DNA of 64,000 nt from Symbiodinium natans (lineage: Eukaryota > Sar > Dinophyceae > Suessiales > Symbiodiniaceae). Position numbers and translations under genes: made by a program. How positions within the stretch are numbered: position 1 is the stretch's first letter; each line of letters starts with the position of its first letter. Under the pieces are notes generated by a model. That model did not search any database and was not told where the DNA came from. It was given only the letters and a program-made list of their open reading frames with translations. The stretch lies in NCBI GenBank assembly GCA_905221605.1, contig CAJNDS010002853.1, forward strand, positions 62,001 through 126,000, read 5' to 3'. Positions 56,111 through 64,000 of this stretch are shown here, one piece after another.

Positions 56111-56643
56111 TCCTCCTCCTCCCGCCTCCTGCGGGCCTCAGATTCCTCCCTGGTTTTTGGGATGCCGCTTCCTCCTCCTCCCGCATCCTGCGGGCCTCAG
56201 CTTCCTCCGCCCTCTGGGCCGCGGCTTCCTTGGCCCTCTGGGCCGCCGCTTGCGGGCCTCAGCCTGGGCCGCGTCCCTCTGGGCCCTCTCCTCCTCCTCG
56301 ATGCCGCGGGACATGTCCTCCTCCGTCCCCTCCACCGCACCGCCAGCCCTCTCCCGGGCTGCCTCCATCGCAGCTCTGCGCCTCCGCTCCTCGATGTCCT
56401 CCCTCCTCCGCCGGGGCCTGGGGGGGGCCTGCCACCGCCGCCGCCGCCGTGGCCCCGCCGTGCCCTGGACACCGCCGCTCCCATCATGGAGCCCCCCTGC
56501 CCACTTCCAACCTCCGCCGTTACCACCTCCTCCGTGGGCGCCACCTCCGCATCCTCCGCCAGCCCCTTTGGCCCTGCTAGGGCCATCTGGAGCACGCACA
56601 ACGCGAGCACCGCCAGGGCTCCTCCTCGCATGAAGCTCGCCAT
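56000..56643 (-). CDS. Secreted or membrane-anchored coiled-coil protein (frameshifted)
   Basis: The Met at 56,643 begins MASFMRGGALAVLALCVLQM, a good signal peptide or signal anchor, followed by an acidic stretch and a Gly run. In Gly/Pro-rich sequence the conserved-looking frame shifts to DIEERRRRAAMEAARERAGG and MSRGIEEEERAQRDAAQAEA, and then again near MREEEEAASQKPGRN (56,186). Both are long Glu/Arg/Ala helices. At least two indels, again in GC-rich homopolymers, separate the parts. It is convergent with the small charged protein at 55,769. Function unknown. Confidence 0.35.
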
Positions 56644-56730
56644 GGGGTCAGGAGTCTCCGTTGCTACCAAAACTGCCTATGCCTAGGCTGTGAAAGTCTG
56701 TGAAAGTGCCTTAAGGGTTTCGAGGAGTGT

Positions 56731-56885
56731 GCCCCATGGAGGTGCTACGGTGCTGTGCCCCATGGAGGTGCTACGGTGCTGTGCCCCGTGGAGGTGCTAC
56801 GGTGCTGTGCCCCATGAAGGTGCTACGGTGCTGTGCCCTGTGGAGGTGCTACGGTGCTGTGCCCTGTGGAGGTGCTGTGCTGCTA
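56731..56885 (+). repeat. 27-bp minisatellite
   Basis: Five to six units of the type ggaggtgctacggtgctgtg preceded by ccccat/ccccgt variants, between the last genes and the right terminal repeat. Confidence 0.85.
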
Positions 56886-57129
56886 GTGTTGCTGCTGTGT
56901 CCCCAGACTCGTGTTGCTGTCAAACCCTTGAACCATGGAGCGGCGCGGCAAACATGTTAAGGTTCAGGGCCTTCTCGGAGGGGGGATCGGGCTTAGGGGG
57001 CTTGTGCAGGGCACTTGGTTGGCACTCCTACGGGGCAGCAAGGGGGTTAGGGCTGCAGGGCACTCTAGAAAAATCGGTTACACGGCGAAAGTCAGTGGTT
57101 TTTGATCATCAGTTTCAAGTTTTCGCCGC
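56886..57129. other. Short non-coding stretch inside the right terminal repeat
   Basis: About 245 bp with no gene or motif recognised. Confidence 0.4.
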
Positions 57130-57986
57130 GCGCCACCACCGCCGCACCGCACCGCGCCGCCGCACCGCCCGCCGCACCGCACCGTTCTCGGCCCGATCTC
57201 CCCATCTCCCCCGCATTCCCACCGCAGCGCACCACCGCACCGCACCACCGCACCGCCGCACCGTTCTCGGCCCGAGCTCCCCATCTCCCCCGCATGCCCA
57301 CCGCACCGCACCGCCGCCGCCGCACCGCCACCGCCGCACCATTCTCGGCCCGAGCTCCCTCCCCCGCATGCCCACCACAGCCCACCGCACCACCGCACCG
57401 CCGCCGCACCGCGCCGCCGCGCCGTTCTCGGCCCCAGCACCCCATCTCCCCCGCACCCCCACAGCGCACCGCACCACCGCACCGCCGCCGCAGGCCCGAG
57501 CTCCCCATCTCCCCGCATGCCCACCGCGTACCGTGCCGCGCGCACCGTTCTCGGCCCGAGCTCCCCATCTTCCCGCATGCCCCGCGCGCCTGCGCACCGC
57601 CGCTGCACCGCACCGCGCCCAGACTGCAGTCTTCCGGGGTATTTACCCGCAAATGAACGCGTTGCGCGGCATGTACAAATGAACGCGTTGCGCGACATGC
57701 AAAAGTGCACGCGTTGCGCGGCATGGCACATGAACGCGTTTCGCGGTGTGCAAATGAACGCGTTGCGCGACATGCAAAAGTGCACGCGTGACGCGGCATG
57801 TGCAAATGAACACGTTTCGCGGCGTGTGCAAATGAACGCGTTGCGCGACATGCATTTTCGAGGCATTTTTCCCGCATCATGAAAGCATTTTGCGGCATCA
57901 TGAAATCATCACGGAGCATTTTTGTCGCATCACGAAAGCATCATGGCTGCAAAAAAGCATCTCTTTCATAGGAACGCCCACACCGC
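57130..57986 (-). repeat. Right terminal inverted repeat of the virus-like island
   Basis: Reverse complement of 38,418-39,090 with more units. Six copies of the inner ctcggcccgagctccccatc unit (57,183-57,570) against three on the left, then the same gactgcagtcttccggggta block, the cgttgcgcgacatgcaaaag array (57,643-57,870), and the outer aaaaaagcatctct and cgcccacaccgc (57,975-57,986). Confidence 0.9.
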
Positions 57987-58412
57987 CCTGTGAGGAGGCG
58001 GATCCGGACTCATCAGGCTGGAAGCAGTTGGTTCAGCGGCTGTTGAGGCACTTTGGAGCCCGGGCAAGGTGGTTTGTCTGGAACTGGTTGTGACCGATCT
58101 TGGAGGAATACGGTGCTTGGTAGAGTAGAACTAAGGTTCTTCAGGAGCCTGGACCATCTGGTGTTGGTGAGAGAATTTTCGCCGAAGACGTTGTGGAGAG
58201 ACTGCAGGCTGGAGCCTGAGTTCAGGAACTATGTTGAATACATCCCCACGACATACCAGTGGAGCTCATGTGAGGAGTCCAAGAGGTGGACGAGAGCGTG
58301 GAATCTCTGTGCCCATCATGGATGCTGAGACAAGGCGAAGGGTAGACCCTTTTTCCGGGTTTGGGAAATCCCAACCCACTGTGGGTGCAAGATTTGGCAC
58401 AAGGGCCAACCT
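57987..58412. other. Flank between the virus-like island and the copia element
   Basis: About 425 bp with short frames only. It probably holds the 5' untranslated region and possibly the 5' terminal repeat of the copia element; the matching 3' repeat would lie beyond the window. Confidence 0.4.
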
Positions 58413-58920
58413 GTGTATGGCCCAGTGCCCAGAGGTCGAACTCCCGCCAGAAGCCCTCATGGGGTAGCTACTGGAGCACCCCAACAGACAATGGGAGGCC
58501 CTTCTTTTCCCTCTGGTTTGCCTCAGCAAGCGGTAGGAAGTCCTTCGTACCCCAGAACTATCCACTGGACCTCTCAACCTGTGGTGACACCATCACAAAC
58601 ATCACCCGACGTGCAAGGGTTGACGAGACAAGTGCGAGAATTGGAAAGCATGATGCAGCAACTGGTTGTGCAGCAACAGCAGTTTATGCAAACGATGACT
58701 TCGTCCATGGTAGCAACAGCAGCAGCATCAGCAGTGGATGATACATCAGCATCAGCAACAGCAGCCACAGCAACAGCAACAGGTGAATCCCTCCTTACCT
58801 CAGGATGGTGTTCCTGAGAACATTGCCCAGTTCTTCTTCGGGATGTCAAGGTGCATCGCCAGTGGGTACTCCTGCGAAGGGGACCCAGCTTTTTCGGATG
58901 GCGAGCCCAAGTCCCTCTGA
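58413..58920 (+). pseudogene. Copia Gag N-terminal region (broken)
   Basis: Plus-strand frames carry a disordered, Pro/Gln-rich Gag start: LPQQAVGSPSYPRTIHW, a coiled-coil LTRQVRELESMMQQLVVQQQ and Gln runs (QQQQPQQQQQVN). The reading is split: one frame stops at 58,817, another at a TGA at 58,918-58,920, and the conserved block VFARSDKWCP sits in a third frame just before the main polyprotein frame. At least two indels therefore separate the N-terminal part of Gag from the long open frame. Confidence 0.55.
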
Positions 58921-58953
58921 GACCTCCACCTCTGGAGCAAGAAAGGGAAAGGG

Positions 58954-61900
58954 ATGTGTTTGCTCGATCGGACAAATGGTGCCCAGTTTGCGACCATTGA
59001 CTTTTCGTCTTGGAAGGATCGCATCTCTGAAGCTCTTGGATTCTTGACCTGGATGGAGAAGCTGACCAGTTGGGTTGGTTTGGGTTCAGAAGTGTTTCCC
59101 AATGAGCTCATGCATGCGGTGAAGACTCAAGAAGAGTCTCGTCGGCTGAAACAGGATCGACTTATTGTGGAGCAACAGAAGAGGTCGACGAGGCTGATGC
59201 ACATCCTGCGACAGACTTTTGCAAATCATGAGAAGAGTTCTCTGATTTTGCAGACATATGTTGAAAGTGAGAGCACTTATCAACAATCTGGTTTTGTGGC
59301 TTTGAGATTGCTGGCGAAGGAGTTTTGCCTGAAGTCGCGAGCTGAATGCCTGTTCTTTCGGTCGCAGCTGGTGAATCAAACCGTGAAAGCACCCAGTATT
59401 CCGGAGATCATTCGAAAGATTGAGCATGAGTTGAACAAGTACACCAAGCTGCTCAATAGTCTTGATCCCGATGTGCATGCTGGTGGTTTGCAGATCCAAG
59501 AAGCGGATTCGGTTATGGTTTTGCTGCGCAGTTTGCCAGATCGGTGTAGAAGCCATTGCTTGTTGCATGGCGATAGTGAATCGTTTGAAGATCTGAAAAG
59601 AGTTGCTCTGAAGTTTGAGGTGCAACAAAGGGTGTGGTCAGAAGCCCCTGGCACGAAGCTTCAACCTTTTCGAGATCCCAATGAGGGAAAGGGCAACGAA
59701 GGAAAACCAAAAGGCAAAGGAAAGGAACAGAAAGGCAAGCGCGAATCAAGCAAAGGTGCTGGCAAACGAGCTTCAAGCCAGAACAAGAAGGATGTGGAGT
59801 GCTATGTGTGTGGTGGAAAGGGACATTATGCCCGCGATTGCTGGTATAAGGAGGGAGATTCAGGCAAGAAGCCCAATTCCCCCAATGCTAAGGCGAAAGC
59901 CAAGGCAAAAGGAGATCCCAAGAAGAAGCCCGAAAAGGGAAAGCCCAAAGGAAAAGGCAAAGGAAAGGGGAAGACAGTTGCTGAAGTCTCCCAAGAGGGT
60001 GAGTCGAGTGACTACCAGCTAACTGGAGGTGAATGGAATGAACCTGAGTCAGAGGCCCGAGTGGAATCTGTGTTGCAACCTCTGGAAGGATTGCTCGATG
60101 AAGTGAGAAAAGAGTGGATTCCCCGGAGTACTGATGAGATAGATTGGTCATGGGAAGTTGAGACGAGAGTCCGGATTGCCGAGTTGGAGCATCGGATCTC
60201 TACCGATTTATCTCAGATGTTGCCATCTAAGTCAGTTCGGTCTTTGATGAAACCTCCGATGAATCAAGTCAAAAGCATGGAAAAGGATGATGCAAGCAAA
60301 TGGTGGTTGATTGACTCAGGAGCATCGGTGACTGTGATTGCGAAAAGATACTTGGATGAGTTCCAGATCTTGGATCGGAAGGCGTTGGGACCTAATGAGA
60401 GGTACTCAGCAGCCAACGATACCCCGGTGAATGTCTTCGAGCGAGTTCGCATCCGAGCCTTGCTGCCTATGTATGAAGGAAAGCAGTATCTTGGTTTGAC
60501 ATCGGTGTGTGTGACTGGAGTTGTAGCAGATGTGGCTCACAACATCTTGAGCACCGAGCAGATGGTGAATACTGGTTGGGAAGTGAAGTTCACTCGAAGA
60601 GAGATTTCGCTGCGACACGAGAAGAAAGGAGTCATGGGATATGGAGTATCCTGGGCTGGATGTCCTTGGATCTACCTGCAAGGTGATGCTGGAAAGCGAA
60701 AGAAAGTAACCTTTGGAAGAACTGAGGTTCGACCCATGGATGTGGATGATGGCCAACGACCGATGGAGGTTGATCAGATGCAGTCAGTGCAGTCAATGAC
60801 CAAGAAAAAGCAAGAAGAAATGGAGCTGCATCGGATGCGAGGCCACATTCCTTTTTCGTCCGAATGTCCTCATTGTCGGATGACAAGAGGAACAACCCAG
60901 CATCGTCGGACCAAGGATGCTCAAGACCGACCCGTGGCGTTGCAAGCAGATTTCTGCTTCATCAACCTGGTAACTGGTACTTTTGCGAAAGACCAGCCGA
61001 CGGCTCCCAACATGAAAGTACTGGTCATGACTGAAATGTCAACCAGAATGATTGGATGTCTGTTGGTAGGGACCAATGCTGACAATACCTCCAGCTGGAT
61101 TCGTTATTGGATGAATGCTTTCGGACTGGACATTGCAGGGTCTGCTGTACTGTTGAGGACAGACAGCGAGACAGCGGTGAGCGCCCTCATCAAGAGAGCC
61201 AATCTGGGGATTAGGATTGTGACCCAAAGAGCACCTCCGCAGGGACATGAAGCGGTTGGTGGTGTGGAAAGGGCAGTGAGGACACTCAAGGAGTTGTTCA
61301 GCACGGTGAGGTTGGATCTACGAGCGCAGGGCTTTGACTTGAAAAGAAGTCCTCGAGCGTTTGAGTTTGGTCTGATTTACTGTGCTGCAATGCACAATCA
61401 CCATGCAGCTGCCTTTGATGGGAAGAAATCACCCCAGGAGTTGGTACTACAGAGATCCCTCCATGAGTGTGGATCGTCGTTGATAGGTGCTACAGTTCTG
61501 GCTGAGCTACCGGATTCGATGAAAACCACGGCGCTCTCCCGGTTTGTGGAAGCAGCCTATGTGTACCCTGAAGTTGGTGGCTTGACTCATGTTGTGAGTG
61601 CCATGGTGGATGGTTGTCCAAAACACTTTCGAGCAAAGTCCATCAAGCACATCGTTCCGTTGAAGATTGGGTTGGAGCATTGTCAACATTTGCTCAAGGA
61701 GCATGATCCATCGGATACATTGGCTCCCCCGATTCTGAAGGAGAAAGAGGATGGTGTGCCCGATCGGATTGAAGGTGAAGCGGACAAGGCCTTTGAGGGC
61801 CGAGTGTCTGATGGACCGACCACAGACATGAGCAAAGTTGGACCTCCAGCTGCATGGGTGAAGGAACATGGTGGCACAGCGAACTGTCCTGCGTGTGGTC

Positions 61901-64000
61901 CAAAAAGAGGAAAAGCCAACCACAATGCTGAATGCCGAAAACGGTATGATGATTGGTTGAAAGCTCAACGACAACGGTTGGAATCGAAAGAACCAACAGA
62001 GGAAACTCCAAAAATGGACCAGAGAAGCTCAAAGGATGCGGGGGTGATGGAGTCTGGAAGTGAGCCTTCACTCCTGAAACGCCCGAAGATCACCTATGAG
62101 AGTCGACCAGATCCCAAGTTGGAGGAGAGGCAAAGCGTCCCAACACCTGCGACAGAAGTTGTGGATGTTGACATGGAGGATTTTGAGGATCCAAGTTTGC
62201 CTTACCAAGGGATTCCAGATGAGGCAATGGAACCTGGATACTTCGAAGGAGAAACTCCCGCTGAGGATGAAGCGATCCCAATGGAGGAAGAAAAACCTCA
62301 AATGGATGTGGATTCAGTTCCAAATGAGTCCAGTCGAGTTCCCCGGCGTTTAGAGAGTTTAACTTCAGATGTGAACTCAGTTCCAGATGAGTCCAATCGA
62401 GTTCCCCGGCTGATCAATCGTATTTATTTAGACCCAAGACTCGATGTGCCTCAAGGTCCTATTAAAATGGTAAGCAGTGACGAGAGTCCGAAGTTGGTAC
62501 ATGTGACCAATTCGATTCTGCTCAACAAGAATAGCACTTTCCCGGAGTCCATGAAGGTGTGTGGATCCCAAGTTTGGCTGGCAAGACCCACGAGTGTTCT
62601 GTCTGAGATAGATGGATGTCCATTAGATGTGGATAAAACAGTGGAAGGCCGGCGAACTGAGCTGCAGAGTATGACTGCTCACAAAGCAGGGAGAGTGGTT
62701 GGAGCAGACGAGGCTCAGAAGTTTGCTCGTCAGCATGGGATAAAGATCATCCCAACCCGATGGGTCATAGGCCCAAAGGTGGTGAATGGCAAGGAAGCTG
62801 TGAGAGCTCGGTGTGTGGTGCAAGACATCGCAAAGGGGAGCACAGCATCATCTTTAGGACTGAGTGCTACGACTCCTTCTTTAGAAGCGTTACGGACGCT
62901 TTTGGCCATTGCTTCGGTAGATGCTATGGATATCGCAACTTTGGATGTTAGCACTGCATTCTTGCATTCCCCCCTTCCGAAAGGATCGAAGGCGATTATC
63001 CAATTGCCCAAGGATGTTTCCGCCTGCAAGGACTATTATGTCCCGGTGTTTATGATTCTGGATCAAGCCATGAATGGTTTGAGAGTTGCCGCCAAAGCTT
63101 GGAACTTGAAGCTGGCGACAGTTGTGAAGAAAGTTGGGTTGAAGCAATGCCCAACGGAACCTTCCGTCTTCGAGGGCACTGTGAGAGGGAAAAGATTCCT
63201 CATGTTGTGCTATGTGGACGATTTGATTCTGTGTGGCACTAGAGATGCCATTCGGTTGGTGACCGACACCCTGAACGGAGAGTTGAAGATCAAGGAAACG
63301 GGTCGAATCACTTCCACTGGTGGAAAGATCACCTTTTTGGGGCGAGAGATTGAGAGACAAGGGAGTCATCTCAGGATGCGAGTGCCCCCGGCATACTTAG
63401 ATGCCCTGTTCGAGACAGAGTTCTGTAAGGACCTGAAGGTGGTTACTGCTCCTCCGGACATCGTGAAAACGGTCGAGAAGGGCAGAGCAAGTGGTTCGGA
63501 TCCTGAGTTGAGTGACACTGCAGCTGCGAGGTACAGAGCAGTACTTGGCCGGATTGCATGGTGGGGTCAGTCGAGACCTGACCTGAGTAGGTGGATGTCC
63601 ATTCTTTCGCAAGCCAGTTGGGCACCCCAAGCGTCGTTAGGACGAAGATCTGTGTCGGGCATAGCCATCTTTTATAGAGGATGCCTGATCAAGGGAATCT
63701 CTCGAGTTCAAGGGTGTGTATCGCTGAGTTCTTGTGAAGCCGAGTTGAGAGCCATCTTGACTGCGGTACAGGAGAGTGAGGGACTTGCGACTTTGATCGG
63801 TCAGTTGGCCGAGTCAGATGTCACGATCCGATTGCACACTGACAGTTCCTCAGCGAGAGCGGTTTTGCTAAACCGTGGGTTGAGTAGGCGAGTTCGCCAC
63901 TTAGACATCGCTGTCTGCTATCTTCAGGAGCGGATACAGGAAGCTCAGACCTTGAAGGTCATTTGGTGCCCGACAGCGGGAATGATCGCTGACGTTCTTA
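58954..64000 (+). CDS. Ty1/copia polyprotein: Gag, protease, integrase, RT, RNase H (open to right edge)
   Basis: One frame without stops from 58,954 to the end of the window, about 1,680 codons. Domains in order: Gag helices (DFSSWKDRISEALGFL), zinc knuckle CYVCGGKGHYARDC (59,800-59,841), aspartic protease WWLIDSGASVTVI (60,301), integrase zinc part HRMRGHIPFSSECPHC (60,830), catalytic ALQADFCFI, LLRTDSETAVSAL and GGVERAVRTLKEL (60,940-61,290), an acidic linker, RT with IIPTRWVIGPK and LCYVDDLILCG (62,750-63,235), and RNase H with SSCEAELRAI and LHTDSSSARAVL to the edge. The order protease-integrase-RT-RNase H defines Ty1/copia. An intact Pol suggests a recent insertion; only the start of Gag is damaged. 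It differs in sequence from the copia fragment at 6,751. Confidence 0.95.
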   Translation, partial: MCLLDRTNGAQFATIDFSSWKDRISEALGFLTWMEKLTSWVGLGSEVFPNELMHAVKTQEESRRLKQDRLIVEQQKRSTRLMHILRQTFANHEKSSLILQTYVESESTYQQSGFVALRLLAKEFCLKSRAECLFFRSQLVNQTVKAPSIPEIIRKIEHELNKYTKLLNSLDPDVHAGGLQIQEADSVMVLLRSLPDRCRSHCLLHGDSESFEDLKRVALKFEVQQRVWSEAPGTKLQPFRDPNEGKGNEGKPKGKGKEQKGKRESSKGAGKRASSQNKKDVECYVCGGKGHYARDCWYKEGDSGKKPNSPNAKAKAKAKGDPKKKPEKGKPKGKGKGKGKTVAEVSQEGESSDYQLTGGEWNEPESEARVESVLQPLEGLLDEVRKEWIPRSTDEIDWSWEVETRVRIAELEHRISTDLSQMLPSKSVRSLMKPPMNQVKSMEKDDASKWWLIDSGASVTVIAKRYLDEFQILDRKALGPNERYSAANDTPVNVFERVRIRALLPMYEGKQYLGLTSVCVTGVVADVAHNILSTEQMVNTGWEVKFTRREISLRHEKKGVMGYGVSWAGCPWIYLQGDAGKRKKVTFGRTEVRPMDVDDGQRPMEVDQMQSVQSMTKKKQEEMELHRMRGHIPFSSECPHCRMTRGTTQHRRTKDAQDRPVALQADFCFINLVTGTFAKDQPTAPNMKVLVMTEMSTRMIGCLLVGTNADNTSSWIRYWMNAFGLDIAGSAVLLRTDSETAVSALIKRANLGIRIVTQRAPPQGHEAVGGVERAVRTLKELFSTVRLDLRAQGFDLKRSPRAFEFGLIYCAAMHNHHAAAFDGKKSPQELVLQRSLHECGSSLIGATVLAELPDSMKTTALSRFVEAAYVYPEVGGLTHVVSAMVDGCPKHFRAKSIKHIVPLKIGLEHCQHLLKEHDPSDTLAPPILKEKEDGVPDRIEGEADKAFEGRVSDGPTTDMSKVGPPAAWVKEHGGTANCPACGPKRGKANHNAECRKRYDDWLKAQRQRLESKEPTEETPKMDQRSSKDAGVMESGSEPSLLKRPKITYESRPDPKLEERQSVPTPATEVVDVDMEDFEDPSLPYQGIPDEAMEPGYFEGETPAEDEAIPMEEEKPQMDVDSVPNESSRVPRRLESLTSDVNSVPDESNRVPRLINRIYLDPRLDVPQGPIKMVSSDESPKLVHVTNSILLNKNSTFPESMKVCGSQVWLARPTSVLSEIDGCPLDVDKTVEGRRTELQSMTAHKAGRVVGADEAQKFARQHGIKIIPTRWVIGPKVVNGKEAVRARCVVQDIAKGSTASSLGLSATTPSLEALRTLLAIASVDAMDIATLDVSTAFLHSPLPKGSKAIIQLPKDVSACKDYYVPVFMILDQAMNGLRVAAKAWNLKLATVVKKVGLKQCPTEPSVFEGTVRGKRFLMLCYVDDLILCGTRDAIRLVTDTLNGELKIKETGRITSTGGKITFLGREIERQGSHLRMRVPPAYLDALFETEFCKDLKVVTAPPDIVKTVEKGRASGSDPELSDTAAARYRAVLGRIAWWGQSRPDLSRWMSILSQASWAPQASLGRRSVSGIAIFYRGCLIKGISRVQGCVSLSSCEAELRAILTAVQESEGLATLIGQLAESDVTIRLHTDSSSARAVLLNRGLSRRVRHLDIAVCYLQERIQEAQTLKVIWCPTAGMIADVL

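Larger units (their letters stand above)
38418..57986. mobile_element. Endogenous Polinton-like virus (PLV/Maverick-type provirus)
   Basis: A 19.6-kb island, visibly richer in GC than both flanks, bounded by inverted terminal repeats of about 0.7 and 0.85 kb. It encodes a retroviral-type integrase, a polymerase-helicase replication protein, an A32-type packaging ATPase, a penton-like protein, a probable double-jelly-roll capsid protein and an S74-type fibre. That combination defines Polintons/Polinton-like viruses and is not known from ordinary transposons. Left-part genes (39,145-43,341) read leftward; most others read rightward. No maturation protease was recognised. No clear 6-bp target duplication was found outside the repeats. 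Frameshifts in several genes suggest a decaying copy or indel errors. Confidence 0.9.

Noticed and set aside
56690..57682. 330-codon plus-strand frame
   Set aside because: It joins a 27-bp minisatellite with the His/Pro/Arg-rich translation of the terminal repeat and has no independent support.
38418..57986. 6-bp target-site duplication expected for a Polinton
   Set aside because: No matching direct hexamer was found at either candidate border (outer agagatgc or gcggtgtggg); the shared cctatga is inverted, so it belongs to the terminal repeat.
38418..57986. Capsid maturation protease of the adenain/Ulp1 type
   Set aside because: No His-Asp-Cys arrangement of that family was found in any frame of the island, so none is annotated.

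Overview
The window looks like nuclear DNA of a dinoflagellate or close relative. This is inferred from its make-up rather than from a marker gene: it is packed with retroelements (two Ty1/copia elements, two tyrosine-recombinase retroelements whose polyproteins carry methyltransferase-like domains), degenerate paralogous repeats, a long (CT)n tract and few convincing host genes. No rRNA, tRNA or CRISPR array was recognised.

Layout. 1-6,090 (minus strand): tyrosine-recombinase (YR) retroelement A, read right to left as recombinase, Gag with a CCCH-type zinc finger, 2OG-Fe(II) dioxygenase-like domain, cytosine-C5-methyltransferase-like domain and linker, running off the left edge. 6,751-8,421 (plus): 5'-truncated copia RNase H fragment. 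9,050-37,860 (mostly minus): degenerate copies of a repeated locus encoding an SF1 (Upf1-like) helicase and companion proteins of unknown function. The best copy is 27,568-34,356. The other (9,631-24,173) is broken by a 0.5-kb inversion, by a segment with an ADP-ribosyltransferase-like ORF, and by YR retroelement B (15,093-22,273). Element B has the split direct repeats typical of Ngaro/PAT-type elements and encodes recombinase remnant, Gag, methyltransferase plus dioxygenase, and reverse transcriptase-RNase H.

38,418-57,986 is a strikingly GC-rich island bounded by inverted terminal repeats. It encodes a virus-like gene set: a probable family-B polymerase fused to an HNH motif and an SF1 helicase, a small C5-methyltransferase, a probable OB-fold protein, an A32/FtsK-type packaging ATPase, a penton-like minor capsid protein, an AT-hook protein, a possible 2H phosphoesterase, an Ala/Gly-rich hydrophobic protein, a probable double-jelly-roll major capsid protein, a long fibre ending in a peptidase-S74 chaperone domain and a retroviral-type integrase. 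This is an endogenous Polinton-like virus (Maverick/PLV type). A TAAA-type motif sits directly in front of most start codons, resembling a viral late promoter. Several genes carry 1-nt frameshifts, often in homopolymers, so the copy is either decaying or contains assembly indels. A 460-bp near-perfect palindrome abuts and overlaps the left terminus.

58,413-64,000 (plus): a copia element whose polyprotein (Gag CCHC, protease, integrase, RT, RNase H) stays open for about 5 kb to the right edge.

The genes worth most attention are the virus-like island as a replication and virion module, and the pairing of DNA-methyltransferase-like and dioxygenase-like domains inside YR retroelements, whose order is swapped between the two copies.
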